From: Emergomyces orientalis
Taxonomy: Eukaryota; Ascomycota; Eurotiomycetes; Onygenales; Ajellomycetaceae
Assembly (NCBI GenBank): GCA_002110485.1
Contig: MOWL01000027.1
Location: 62,001-126,000, forward strand
Length of the DNA: 64,000 nt
Reading direction: 5' to 3'
Both the position numbers and the translations under genes were made by a program. The first letter of the stretch is position 1, and every line of letters starts with the position of its first letter. Positions 1 through 10,698 of this stretch are shown one piece after another. A model generated the notes under the pieces. It saw only the letters and a program-made list of their open reading frames with translations. It ran no database searches and was not told the DNA's origin.

Positions 1-177
1 AAAATATTACAGATCTCATGGCTAATCAATTCAAATAAGCCATTCTCTTATATTATATTTCATTTTTTACACACAGATTGACATCTATTTCCTTAACCTT
101 CTTATAGGTTTTATATTGCCTAGTTTTATGCTGTTTTTGCAGCTTCATTACACTCTTTTTATTCGTTTTCTTCGCTG

Positions 178-400
178 AAGGGGGTATGTTGGGATTCACC
201 GAACATCACTAATATGGATGTTCCATGGCATGATATTACTGGCCCATAAATCGGCGAACCACGCCCATTCGCTTATTAGCTCGCACATTACGAACGAGCC
301 CTTTTTCTATAAAAAACCATAGCTAGCTAGATATATTATTAAAAATGGAAGAAGCAATGATTATTGGCAATATAACGGATATACTAAATCCAATAGTAGC
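178..400 (+). repeat. Candidate LTR with polypurine tract, inserted in a gypsy integrase
   Basis: A purine-rich stretch (gaagggggta) ends at about 186 and is directly followed by TGTTGGG at 187, the usual order of polypurine tract and LTR start in a plus-strand retroelement. Immediately to the right, from about 402, the minus strand reads as integrase of the gypsy element that fills 403-4660, and that reading stops here, so a different element seems to interrupt it. I could not fix the LTR's right end, and no partner LTR lies in the window. The upstream 1-177 bases are AT-rich with no recognisable gene. Confidence 0.3.
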
Positions 401-402
401 CA

Positions 403-1447
403 TGCATGAGAAAGAATGAGCTCACACCAGTGAAGACTGTGTCCTGGTCATTGATTGCAACTTTCACATGAAGGAGTAGGTCATGCCAGTCATCTTGCGA
501 ATAATTACAGAACTTACAAAGATAATTCTTTACTGTCTGTATTGTTTGCTCTGAGGAACTGTCAGTCTCTGAATAATAGACAGTTGATAGACAGCATGTG
601 ATCTTCAGTAACTGGCAGATTCTTGTTCATAGAGTGCTTACAAACTGTTGATCTTGGTCTGACACAATTGATCTTGGCAGTCCATGCATTCAGTAGAATG
701 GGCTTCGTAGAAAAGCTTCAGCAACCCATTCTGTATCTATCTTATCACAGGGTTCTAGTATTACACTCTTGCTTAGATGATCAACAATAATCATGATGTT
801 CTTGCATCCTTGCTCTCAGGGAGGTTCACTGTGAAATTGATGACAACATCTTGTCATATTCAGTCTGAAATATTGAGTGATTTGAGAAGGCCTTTTCAAC
901 AGTCCTTTCATGAGATAACTGACAAGCAGTAATTGCAGTTTCAGACAAAGTGTTGAATGCTATTTGAGATCTCAGATCAGTAGAACCCTTGTGATATCAT
1001 TCAGTATAGCTGTTCACAGCCCGGGTGGCCAGACATGTGTGAGTTGTGCGTCTCTTGCATGATTCGCGTGTGTAATGTTTCAGACTGCAGGACTCAACAT
1101 CATCCACAGAATTGGAGGGTGTCATTGTTGTCAATGGAGTATTCAGATATGTCAGTTCTCATGTGTAGTTCTGGGGGGAATTGGGGTGCCTTCCGGTGTA
1201 CAGTATCAGTGAGAGCTTGAAGCTGTTCGTCAGCGAGAGCTGACAGGCGCCACAGCTCATCTAGTGATGTTTCAGAAGGGATGTCAGAGACATCAGCAAT
1301 GTCAGGGGTGATTCGGAGTGGGAGTGTTCTGACTACTGACGCGCGAATGGTTCCGTGTGCAGTCTTATCATGATTAATCAGTATTTTCGGGTCCAAGATT
1401 CGGTGTTCATGGTTGGTCCAGCGGGTGTCTGCTGTGTTGGATGGCAT
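403..1447 (-). pseudogene. Integrase linker and integrase remnant of element 1
   Basis: The 115-codon stretch at 1100-1447 contains the linker typical between RNase H and the integrase zinc domain (ALADEQLQALTD and RTDISEYSIDNNDTLQF, compare VTECSFENEYLCF in the 45.9-kb element). Further left, the minus strand shows integrase C-terminal text such as HVKVAINDQDTVFTGVSSFF near 405-500. The region between is broken by stops. The homology ends near 402 where another repeat begins. Confidence 0.6.
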
Positions 1448-1459
1448 GTCTTGCTCTTG

Positions 1460-1879
1460 TCAGGAGAGTGCGTCCGCCATGGAGTTCTCTGAGCCGGGGC
1501 GGTAGTGTATTGTAAAATGAAAGCAGCTAAGAAGCTCTGACCAGCACATCTGACATTCTGTGAGCTTATGAGTGGTTGTGAAGTGCTTGAGATTCTTATA
1601 ATCAGTTATTATCTCAAACTTCACAACACTGTGAAGCTCAGAGTCCCATTCTTCAAGACAGTGAATTATAGTGAGGAGTTCTTTGTCATAGATCTCATAG
1701 TTACACTCAGCAGGGCTGAGTTTCTTGAACATGAAGGCACATGGTTGTAGGACATCTTCATCATCATATTGCAGTATGGCTCCTCCTGTAACATAACCGG
1801 AGGAGTCAGCTTCCACAATCATGTCACGGTCGGGATCAAATGTCACTAGTAGAGGTGTGCTGATGAACATCTTTTTCAT
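1460..1879 (-). pseudogene. RNase H domain of element 1
   Basis: A 139-codon open stretch carries the gypsy RNase H signature: VEADSSGYVTGG, LSPAECNYEIYDKELLTIIHCLEEW, FEIITDYKNLKHF and the end motif MADALS. The order and spacing are those of the RNase H that follows reverse transcriptase in Ty3/gypsy pol. The DKELL acidic residue and the first Asp are kept. It is the best preserved part of element 1, but no intact frame joins it to the neighbouring domains. Confidence 0.8.
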
Positions 1880-2720
1880 TTGTACAAAGGCAGCCTCAGC
1901 GGCCGCTGACCAGTGGAAGACTGATTCCTTCTTGATGAGCTCTGTGAGCAGTCGGGCGATCTCTGAGAAGTTTTGTATAAATCATCAATAGAAGTTGACA
2001 AATTCAATGAAGCTGTGTACACTCTTCACAGTGCATGGAGCTTCTCATTCAAGAATAGCAGAGACCTTTTCAGAATCCATCCAAATGCTCTTACCTGCTT
2101 CCATGATGAAGCCCAGGTATTTTGTAGTCTTAACTTCGAAATCGCATTTGTCTATGTCTATCAGCAGGCTGGCTTCATGGAGCCGCTGTAACACCTTCTG
2201 AACATGTTCTTGATGCTCTTTTCAGGAGCCATCAGTGAAGATAAGAATGTCATTCAGATATGTGAACACAAACTCATCAAGAAAATCTCACAGTGTTCAA
2301 TTGATATATTTCTGAAAGGTGCTAGGGGCGTTAGCTAGCCCGAACGGTGTGACTACCCACTCAAAGAGACTGTATTGGGTCTGGAAAGCAGTTAGCCATT
2401 CATCACCTTCAGCGATGTGGATCTTATGAAATGCAGCGACCACATTCAGCTTGGTGAACCATTGAGTGTGCTCGATGCAAGTGAGTGTCTCATTGATGAG
2501 GGGTAGAGAATATCAATCCTTCTTCATGAGGCAGTTCAGCCCTCAATAGTCTACACAAAATCGGAGCCCGCCGCCTGGCTTCTTGGCGAATAGGATAGGA
2601 GCTGCGGCGGGAGAATTGCTAACGCGTATGAACCCTTTGTCTAGTAGATCATTGAGAATCTTGCAGAGAAGAAGGAGTTCATCTCAGGACATACTATAGA
2701 GAGGCCCCCATGGAGGTTCA
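1880..2720 (-). pseudogene. Reverse transcriptase domain of element 1, degraded
   Basis: Minus-strand pieces in changing frames match Ty3/gypsy reverse transcriptase: YSLPLINE, FTKLNVVAAFHKIHIAEGDEW, PFGLANAPSTFQKYIN, then YLNDILIF at the catalytic site near 2235-2262 where YxDD is expected, and KYLGF downstream. The second-to-last catalytic position reads Asn (AAT) instead of Asp (GAT), a G-to-A change. Stops at IN*TL*DF correspond to Trp and Arg codons changed to TGA. The domain is therefore inactive in this copy. Confidence 0.75.
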
Positions 2721-3109
2721 GAAGTCTTGCCATCTTGCTTCTCTAGTTCAATTGTATGATCTATCCCAGGCCCTCATAGGGGAGGTAGGTTCTCAATGGC
2801 ATCATCTTTTCGGAAGACATCTAGGTATTCATGGTATTGACGCGGGAGCTTTGCGCGGGGATCAGTGTGTTTAGTGATGGTGAGTTTGTCGAGCGCTTTC
2901 TTAATGTCAGCCAAGCTGGCTGAGTAAATTGCCATGCGGTCCCGCTGCATGCAGTTCTGTCAGGAGTTCTTTTGAAGCAGTTCATAAGCATTCGCGGAGA
3001 TCTGCTTGAGATTCATGATACTATGAACATCATTCTCATGTACGCGATCTTCATTAGAGAAGATGAGCATTCTGTTTCAGGTGTTCAAGAGAATGCTCTG
3101 TTCAGCTAA

Positions 3110-3409
3110 TCAAGAGATCTCTAGTATGAGATCATAATCTAGATTCTCTATCTCATACACATAAGTGTTCCCTCGTCGGTGTCCGCCGATGTCTATATCT
3201 AATTTCATCATATAACGGGTGTAAGCATCTTTCGGGCTGTTGAATCCGGTGAGGAGTCGGGGCTTGGGTAAAGAGATATGCTGGAGGTTACAGCATTTTA
3301 CAATTGAAGATTTGATCATTGCATAATGGCATAGACCGCTGTCTACCATGGCATTCATATTGTACATGCTATCTATCACAGTAGATACAAGAATCGCGTT
3401 CATTGTCAT
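3110..3409 (-). pseudogene. Retropepsin-like aspartic protease fragment of element 1
   Basis: A 99-codon open stretch contains AMVDSG, the D-S-G catalytic loop of retropepsins, followed by a glycine-rich turn and LDYDLILEIS, which corresponds to the second hydrophobic psi-loop where a functional enzyme has ILG. It lies between the zinc knuckle and the reverse transcriptase. The ORF closes with TGA where Trp is expected (LE-x-S-W in relatives). The catalytic Asp is present, but the domain is not connected to an intact polyprotein. Confidence 0.7.
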
Positions 3410-3584
3410 CTTTTCTTCAAATTGTTGTCATCCAACCTTCTCTAGCTCCTGTCGGCAAGTTTTCGCAGGAGCTAGTCTTTTCCCTGCCTTGGAGCTTCCA
3501 TTGAGACACTCTCTTCATCGTCGCCCAAATCCTCTTTCACTATGGTGTGGTTGATGCGGACTCTCTTAGGTGGAACATGGTCAG

Positions 3585-3640
3585 AACGGCAGTTGGCAGC
3601 AATGTGGCCTGTATGCTTGCAATTGATGCAGACTCCGCGT
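3585..3640 (-). pseudogene. gag CCHC zinc knuckle (nucleocapsid) of element 1
   Basis: The minus-strand translation shows CINCKHTGHIAANC, an exact C-x2-C-x4-H-x4-C retroviral-type zinc knuckle preceded by basic residues (RRG). In gypsy elements this motif binds the RNA genome and lies at the gag C-terminus just before the protease, as here. Confidence 0.75.
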
Positions 3641-4347
3641 CGTCGTCGATCGGCCGCCTCTTCAGCTGTCAGTCCAGGGACTCAGAAGCCCGGTCGGGCA
3701 GCAGAGACTCTAGCTTGAGCGTAGGTGTTTGAGTCCACCCAATCCATTGCATCTGTGTTGTTCCTGGTCGCCGGCATGTTGGCAGCTGAAGTATAATGTC
3801 TACCACCACCTGTCTGTATGCTCTTCAGCTTTGTGAGACAATCATTCAATCTTCATAATTAAATGCAGAATGTCTCATAAGTGAAGACTTCTTCAACACT
3901 GACAAGAGTCTTCAGCAGTTCAAATGTCAAAGCTTTCTTCAGCATGCTGATCTTCATTTGATCCTCTCAGAGTTGGCCTCCTGCTTCTAAGATCTTAGTG
4001 TCGAAATCAGGTAAAAAGGTTGTAAGAGAGATGTTCCTCTGGCATGCATTCTGCAGCCAGTCTAGCGCCTTCTGCTGTGTTGCTGTATCTTTGAACAAGA
4101 TATCAAGGTGTTTGAAGATGTTTTCAGGTGTGCGAAGTGATGATTCGCAGGTTTCTATTCATGGGTGAAACTTCTGTCTGGTGTGATTCTTCAGTCAGCT
4201 GTACACATATCATTCTTGATTGATCAAGAAACCAATGGCATCTTCATTCACATCTAGCTTTGCAAGCATCTCCAACTTCCACGGCGAGTATAAGGTGAGG
4301 TCAGAAGTGTCGAAGTACATGAGAGTGCTTAGATGTTCTTTTGATGA

Positions 4348-4644
4348 TCATGCTGTGCTAGACTTTGTTGACACCTCTACAGATTCTGCTGACAGAGGTG
4401 TTGCGGCTTCCGCGGCAGGGGTCTGACTTGCCAGTTGCCACTGGATCTCTTCATATTGACGTTGCTGGTTCGCGTGCATGTCGGCGATCTGCTGCTGCTG
4501 CAGTTTCAACATTGTTTGAAGCCACTGTGGCATCTCATTGGTGTTCGCTGCCATTGAGGGTTCGCCGATATCGTCCATGATGGCTGATGATGTTGTGTCT
4601 CGGAATTCTTCAGGTTCGGGGGAGTATTCATATGAAAACTTCAT
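4348..4644 (-). pseudogene. gag N-terminal fragment of element 1
   Basis: An open stretch of 98 codons opens with ATG at 4644 and contains a Gln-rich helix-like segment (repeated LQQQQ/QQRQYEE) and an SPEPEE-type acidic start. This is typical of the variable N-terminal region of fungal gypsy gag proteins. It sits where gag is expected, upstream of the zinc knuckle and protease. The rest of gag (3660-4347) is interrupted by stops. The assignment is by position and composition more than by sequence. Confidence 0.55.
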
Positions 4645-4660
4645 ATGTCTGGGGTATCAG

Positions 4661-5172
4661 AACTCTCAGGTCTTTCACTGATACATCTCTTTTGTGAGAT
4701 CTAGTTGCAGGGTCAAGACAATTGACAAGCAAGCTTCTTCTATCTAGTAGAGGTTCAATGACTGCTAGCTAGTCATCTTCTTTATTTCTTACACATTGTT
4801 ACACATTTGGATAATCGAATAATCGTTCCTCATAAGGATACAATGAACGTTTTCTAAGTGTAATGAGCCTACGCCGAAGAGCTTGGCACTAATATAGGTC
4901 TTATATAACAAAAAGTAGAAAATGTTAAGAAAAAGAAAAGCATTTGAGTGTGAACACATGAGATTCTTTTATGAGCCTGGCAGGGCAGATAATCATATTT
5001 TCAAAAAGTCTGACTCAGGGGTCGGACTTTTTCCGAGCATTTTGGTGTGTGATTTTCGGCGGGTATCGGCGCGGCGGCCGCATATTGGCGTGGCCGCTAG
5101 GTCGGCGAAAACCATGGAGCTTCCATTGGCATGCGAGCGGAATGGTCTACTAACATGGGCGTAACCCATCAC
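4661..5172. other. Non-coding stretch between gypsy element 1 and LINE fragment, with a GC-rich island and a hairpin
   Basis: This should hold the leader and LTR of element 1, but I could not recognise LTR ends. From about 5015 to 5125 it contains a CpG-rich island (including cggcgcggcggccgc) in otherwise AT-rich DNA. At 5003-5032 there is a strong hairpin: AAAAAGTCTGAC pairs with GTCGGACTTTTT around a 6-base loop, with one T-G wobble. Confidence 0.5.
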
Positions 5173-6156
5173 ACAAAGATATATCTGAGCTGGGTTCCTG
5201 CTCATATAAATATACATGGAAATGAGCTTGCTGATGAAGCAGCAAAGAAAGAAACAGAACTAAATATTGCAAGTTCAAAAATAGTTTCATGGTCTTTTAT
5301 TAAAAGAAAGATAAAAGAGAATTGCTTAGAAAAATGGCATAAAATATGGGAAAAACAAAGAAAAAGTCCTCACTATCTTAGATTTGAAACTAAATCTAAA
5401 TGGAAATCATGCTCTATTAAGTGCAAGAAGAAGCTTTTCTCCTCAATCATTCAATTAAAACTAGGTCATGGCTATTTCAAATCTTATTTGAAAAGAATAT
5501 CTGATATTGAAAGTGAAAATTGTGAATATTGTGACTCTCTTGAAGACCCAGAACATATCTTAATGAATTACTCATTAAATCAAGAACTTAGAGCTGAACT
5601 GAGATATAAATATAAGCTGAGAGAAATGAATATGAAACTACTATTTTCAACTGAAATAGGCAGTCAATATTTAATTGATTTTCTCAATGAAACTCAACTA
5701 GCTACTAGAAATCAATTCTATTTCAAAGATGAAAATATAAATGAATGAGAATCTGAAATATTCTTTATAAAAACTGCTAGATATTATATAATATCTCACT
5801 ATTTCTTTTATACTGTGTTAGAGTCTGTCTTTTATTTCCTTTGTATTCCTGTCATGAGTTATTTTGTCAATCATTAATTTATTTTCTTTGTAATCACTTG
5901 AAAATTATATATAAAAAGAGAATATAAATAATCTTTAAAGATATTTATAAAAAAAATTAAAAAAAAAAAAGAAAAAATCAATTTGCTGACTATTCTGGGC
6001 TGGAATTCAAGTATTGCAAGTGCTATTTGTTTGAAGAAAAAATGTATATTAATTAGTTTTAAAGTTAGAAAAATCCTGAGACTCTTTGAGTCTCAGATAG
6101 ATATCATAGTCTCTGACTGCATATATCTATAATGAAAGAATAATAATAATAATAAT
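5173..6156 (+). mobile_element. 5'-truncated LINE family-1 copy (RNase H end, 3' UTR, TAA-repeat tail)
   Basis: From 5173 the sequence is almost identical to 40578-41556, the 3' part of the large LINE. It starts in the middle of the RNase H region, a normal 5' truncation from incomplete reverse transcription. It ends in (TAA)n at about 6140-6156. The coding part (5173-5748) keeps the last RNase H Asp (GNELADEAAK) and the C-terminal zinc motif, but the motif's last Cys is Tyr here (TGC to TAC, a G-to-A change). Most differences from the long copy are transitions. I see no clear target-site duplication. Confidence 0.9.
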
Positions 6157-6540
6157 GAAACAGGTATCAAATATTTAATAAATTATATCATAGAAACAGA
6201 TATTGCAACAAGAAAAAGACAACAACTAGATATATAATAAATATGATTTAAATCAATTTATTATGAACATTCTTTGAGAAATTTTCTATATTAGTTCCTT
6301 CTTTTAATTTTCTCTGTATTATCTTCAACTTTGAGTTTATTTTTAAAAAAATGTTTTAGTATTAAATTGTATCATCTTTTATTTTTGAATGTGTCTCTTA
6401 TTCTGGGCTGAAATTACTGTAATGGCAAGTGACAAGAAGTTACATGTATTTAGATATAGTTTACATAATAAATCCTAGTAATACTGGTGGGCATCATAAT
6501 CACTGATTGCATATGCCTTAATGGAAGAAAAAAAAAAAAA
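6157..6540 (+). mobile_element. 5'-truncated LINE family-2 copy with poly-A tail
   Basis: It begins directly after the family-1 tail. The first codons (ETGIKYLINYIIETDIATRK..., stop near 6237) resemble the C-terminus of family 1 (TEIGSQYLIDFLNETQIATRN) but are clearly a different family. The following 3' UTR is shared with 50664-50922, and both end in a long A tract (here 6528-6540) instead of TAA repeats. The two families also share a short 3' UTR motif (attctgggctg-aatt), so they are probably related lineages. Confidence 0.75.
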
Positions 6541-6692
6541 CAAAAAACAGACATGCACTAGTATATGAACAAGACTCAGATGAAGAAATAAAAGAGTGGG
6601 AAAATCAGTTAAAACAGTACTATATTTTACAGATATACAGACAGCATGAAGTGCACAGTGAGTGACTGAAGTAAAGCAAACTAGAAGAGATG

Positions 6693-6966
6693 TGTCAGAG
6701 GTTGAACCTCTATATAGTTATGTGGACTCAGGCTAGCCGGCTCCCACGCTAGTGGCTAGCCCTTGCTTGCAATCTGTGCACACTTTTCTACACACTCTTT
6801 GCATTTCTTTCTTTTCTTTCTCTTTTCTTTCTTAAGCTTTTCTTCTTGTATATTAGGCACAATATAGTTCTTTTATACCTAATTGCTCGCCTCTTACAAA
6901 GACACTGACATCACAGACTTATAAATGAAAAAGCTCAGAAAAATGCTGATATCACAGATTCATGAA
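6693..6966 (+). repeat. Gypsy LTR (206 bp) plus leader fragment
   Basis: The stretch 6693-6898 starts TGTCAGAG and ends CTTACA and matches the LTRs at 41744, 44970 (inverted) and 52501. It lacks about 17 bases present in the 227-bp LTRs and five more near the middle, so it belongs to the short LTR type. Unlike a solo LTR it is followed to about 6966 by leader sequence (gacactgacatcacaga) that is also found after the 41744 LTR, so it is the left end of a truncated element. No coding part follows. Confidence 0.8.
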
Positions 6967-7055
6967 GCCCTGGTGGCTGAATGGTTGGTGCAGTCACCTG
7001 GTAGCGCCTTGGCGTGGGAAACCAAGGAGCGTGGGTTCAAAATGAAGTGCAAAAT
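6967..7055 (+). repeat. tRNA-like remnant (possible SINE head)
   Basis: The sequence has an A-box-like run (TGGCTGAATGG) and about 50 bases later a B-box-like GGGTTCAAA. Between them is a hairpin with the 6-bp stem CCTTGG/CCAAGG in the position of an anticodon arm. The second half of the T stem does not pair (tgaag instead of a CCCAC-like strand), so it is not a functional tRNA. A tRNA-derived SINE or a mutated tRNA gene are both possible. Confidence 0.35.
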
Positions 7056-8800
7056 TACAAAGAAACAAGCACTGAAGAACTGAATAGAATCTATTAAAAT
7101 ATAAAAGCAGTATTGAAAAAATCTTTCACAGAAGACTATACAAGCATGAATAGAGTGAATGTCTATTTATATTCAAAAGATTATAGAGCTAGAAGATGGA
7201 AATGAATATAAAGAATATCATGAGTAAACATACTCCGTATATAGAACATATAATATTTGATATATTATAATTAGAGTTTTGTGGCATTTTTAGTATGAGA
7301 AAGAACTTTTGACGCGGACCTCTCACGTCTGTAAACAACATCGCTCGAAATCTACAGCCTCAAGTCCCCGATCCACCCCTTCTGCAAATACCCAAAATTC
7401 CCCAGCACCGCCACCACCACATCAGATCGTGTGAAGCAAGGATTCAACAGGATACGCCTTGCAGTTACTTCATACCAAGGCTTCAAGCACAAATTTGTCA
7501 GCAGTCAGAGCATAACTACCTGAAATCTTCAAAAGGCTGGGGGGATCATGATTAGAGATCTGCATTTGCCAAGAAAAAGGCCAGTTCTAACAAACTTTCT
7601 AATAATCTGTAGCGCTGGGGAGGAGATGGGTCTGCTGCGCTGTCACGACCCTCCTGATTCTGTTGATACTCCGCATATTTTTCCATTCTCTATAAGCCGC
7701 AGCAATAAAGATATCCGGAGATTTTGGAATTTACTGCAGTTTTTTGATCCAAGGAACGCGTGGATTGAGGATTAGATGCGATTTTTCACCTTGGAACTGG
7801 GACCTTAGAAAATTGCATATCCTTCTCCCCGAATTTCCATCGCTGCCATGTAAATGGCGCCTTTGCCCTCCCACCTATTCAATTGTCCAAAGAGCGAAAA
7901 ATCTGAAGCTTTGATTCTACTGGCTCCCTGGGGGTTTTTATTCGTTGAAGAGATTCTGGTCGCGGTTGAGTTCTAAGAATCAAACCTTGCCAGGTTCTCT
8001 CGGGTGCTATCATACATCATTCTTCTCCGCTGATGAAAAAAAATAATGGTCTGAATAGAACAACAGCTTATTTTAGAGCTACCATTGATTACTTGGCGTG
8101 GAAAGTATTTCGCAGCCGGCTTTGGTTTGTGAATCACGAAATGGAGTTATTCATACCTCCTCCGGTGGAATGAAAATAATATTTCGGAGCTGTTCCCGTG
8201 GTGGCTGAGATGGCTGTTAATGTGGGAAAATAGTTCAAGAAATTTATTCTCAGTTCCGGACACATGCAGTCCTCCGCATCTTGCGAAGGTTGGTGCTGAA
8301 TGGCAATGCACACTTTTGAGGCAAGGACGTCGGAAGTTGATACACAACATAGCTTGACTCTGTTTGTTCAGCTCAACCCTGTGGCATATTGAAACCCTTT
8401 TCTAGAGGACAAACATTTGCTACTATTATTACCAAGGCCAGGGATATTGTGGCTTATTAAGTTATTGAAGGTACGATTGTGCGTGTGGGGATGTGGGCCA
8501 AACAGCACTCAAAACGTGTTTTAAATTCACGCTCAACTCCGCAATCCGCATCAAGCAACAGAGTAGCTACAGATCCAGCAAGTTGAAGCCAATATAAAAT
8601 ATCATTCCAATCCAAATTTAAACACTTCTTGAATATTCCGAAATCAGCCTCGACCTCTGGCTGATTATTCCGTACGCGCAAATGTCGGGCATTCCGAGAC
8701 GATACTCCAGGCCCAATTGCACACCATGTGTCTTGCAGGCCCTGTTCGACGTATCAGCTTCGTCCTTCCAATGCTCTTCTAAGGATCTGACAGAGCAGTT
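7056..8800. other. No recognisable gene; composition boundary at about 7310
   Basis: Up to about 7310 the sequence is AT-rich and gene-free, like the repeat block. From about 7310 (gacgcggacctctcacg) composition becomes normal and CpG reappears. The short open stretches in 7548-8681 show no domain I know; the minus-strand piece at 8457-8681 could belong to the F-box-like remnant next to it. Confidence 0.5.
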
Positions 8801-9334
8801 TCAACCTGCTTGGACTGGCCTAAGAAGGCTGGCCACGCGAAAGTTTTCGGTCACATAGAGCAGCTCTAAGGTGGGAGGCAGACACTCGGCCTGTGCCAGT
8901 GGCAAGTGACCTAGGGAATACGCGGGCCCCTTCAGCATGCTCACCATGCTGAGCGAGGAAAATTCGAAAGCGGACGGATCAGCTAGTTGCTCAGGCAGGT
9001 TTTGAAGACTGAAACACTCAAGCTTAAGCAGTTGGGATAACAATCGTGAGGTGGTCTCATCCACCCCAGGGCTTGCCTGCAGCCCGGCCCCTTCACCCAA
9101 TTTACGCGCTTCTTCGGCCCAGATCCCATTCTCAAGATGTATCTCAAGTGTGTTTGACATATGTTGCCACCCTTGGCCTGGATAATTCGTTCCCAACAGC
9201 ACCACCATATGGATATTAACTTTCTTTGGGGAATTGAAGGTGACGGTCTCATAAAGGTACTGCTCGATCACGAGGTGAAAGGATTTAAAGGTACGGGCTA
9301 GGTTTGCACTATCCTGTGTATTCAGGTACGCCAC
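8801..9334 (-). pseudogene. F-box/leucine-rich-type protein fragment
   Basis: The 177-codon reading starts with DSANLARTFKSFHLVIEQYLYETV, which resembles the stretch just after the F-box helix in fungal F-box proteins (N-L-A-x-T-C-K-x-F-H ... LYETV). It continues with leucine-spaced segments (LLSQLLKLECFSLQNLP, LPPTLELLYV) like a short leucine-rich region. The F-box itself (LP-x-E-I/L) is missing upstream, and the protein is short for this family (usually 400 aa or more). This suggests a truncated gene or an unrecognised 5' exon. Family members act as substrate adaptors of SCF ubiquitin ligases; function here is not shown. Confidence 0.4.
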
Positions 9335-10698
9335 AATCTAACAAGTTACCCTCGTTTGGTAATTTGAAAAAACCCTTCATCTCGGCGGGCGGTTCGGGGG
9401 GTTTGATAGGCATTTTGGGAGTTCGAGTGAGATAGAACTCAGACAATTTTGAGACAATACTCTGTCGGCTGGTGTAGAAGGAAGCAATGCGTTAAATAAC
9501 GCTGGAGATAATGTACTTCAAACCCACAGTGAAAGATAAAATATCCACCTTCACGGAATGAGTGCGGCACTTATATAACGTTATTTGTAGCTAAACCCAT
9601 TCTTTTAATAATAACTGGGAAACCATTCGTGTTCCCTGGGGATGTTTAATATACCGTTCAGGTGTTTCCCGGGCGCGAAGCTTCGCACACTGACATTTTT
9701 CTAATGGTTTCAATGTCGCAGTTGCCCGACATCAAGTTCGACGGTAAAATATTCCGGAAGATTTCCATACCAAGTTATCAACGAGGTTCATTGTTGACTT
9801 TAGCAGGATTCCGCAAACTACGAGCTGAAAGGACTGCCACCTCTGAATGCTGGCCCAATGAACCCGCTGCAAGCTATATTAGCTTTATTCACACGTTTTA
9901 TATTTATACACGTACACGACATCAATGCTCTCTGTATGATCGACACGCCGCGAGTTCCCGATTCAATGTCGGAGCACTTTTCAAATGGTTATTAAATACA
10001 CGGACAAGATGGAGAATACGTGAGAGGCCGTGCACATAACTGGAACTCAGCCCGAGGGAGCTATTAAATAAATATATATATAAATATAAATATATATAAA
10101 TATAGGTAGCTAGGCAGCTAGGCAGCTAGATAGCATCAGAATTTGGGCAATTATTGTTAAATCAGCTTCTCATCCAAAAAGATTGAAATTCCTGGATCGA
10201 ACGGCGCATACCAAGCTAACCTTGGAACAAATGAGTGGATAAGTTATGCTTGATATTTCTGTCCACCTGTCGTGATTCGTTAACGAGCCGCTTTCCAATA
10301 ACATTCCAAATTAACTACGGAGTATTTACGGAGTATTCTCCAACCCAATCAATTTCCGTGGCGGCTGCCGAGTAATAAAATAACCTCACTATCTATCCTT
10401 ATCACCACCGCGAAACAACCAGCAGCATCAGCCACCAACCAACATCCAGGAAAGATTTGCGATCTCCACCGGGAAGTGACGTATATCCGCACAAATCGCG
10501 CGTTGCTTTGTCAGTTCCTGGTCTAATCAACAACTCTCCCGGGGCTTGGCCAAACCCGAAGCGCTGCGTGGTTTTTGCGGGATTGCTCTTCGTCGGCTCC
10601 AAACTATAGGGTTTGTGACTTAGTATATATAAGCTCAATGGCATCCCTCAATAACTAAGCTTGGATATACCCCGTCATCTACTATTCGGAGAATACCC
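9335..10698. other. Intergenic, no recognised gene; AT microsatellite inside
   Basis: Short open stretches here (for example 9662-10039 plus and 10402-10644 minus) show no known domain. Bases 10340-10660 probably contain the promoter of the DUF4396 gene. Confidence 0.4.
10067..10135. repeat. AT-rich microsatellite followed by AGCTAGGC-type short tandem repeat
   Basis: Repeated tatatataaata units are followed by about three and a half copies of an 8-base unit (gtagctag gcagctag gcagctag atagc). Confidence 0.8.

Larger units (their letters stand above)
403..4660 (-). mobile_element. Decayed Ty3/gypsy LTR retrotransposon internal region (element 1)
   Basis: Read on the minus strand from right to left, the order is gag, CCHC zinc knuckle, aspartic protease, reverse transcriptase, RNase H, then integrase, which is the Ty3/gypsy order. 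The reading is broken by many stops, mostly TGA, and by several frame changes, so the copy cannot encode a continuous polyprotein. It is related to the gypsy element at 41744-46604 but clearly a different family (for example a different RNase H sequence). Flanking LTRs of its own were not identified; the left end is interrupted near 402. Confidence 0.85.

Noticed and set aside
4640..4670. TGGGGTATCAGAA resembling a Met-tRNA primer-binding site
   Set aside because: It lies on the plus strand while the adjacent gypsy element runs on the minus strand, so it cannot be the primer site of that element.
10402..10644. Minus-strand 80-codon ORF upstream of the DUF4396 gene
   Set aside because: Located in the presumed promoter, no domain and no splice partner.
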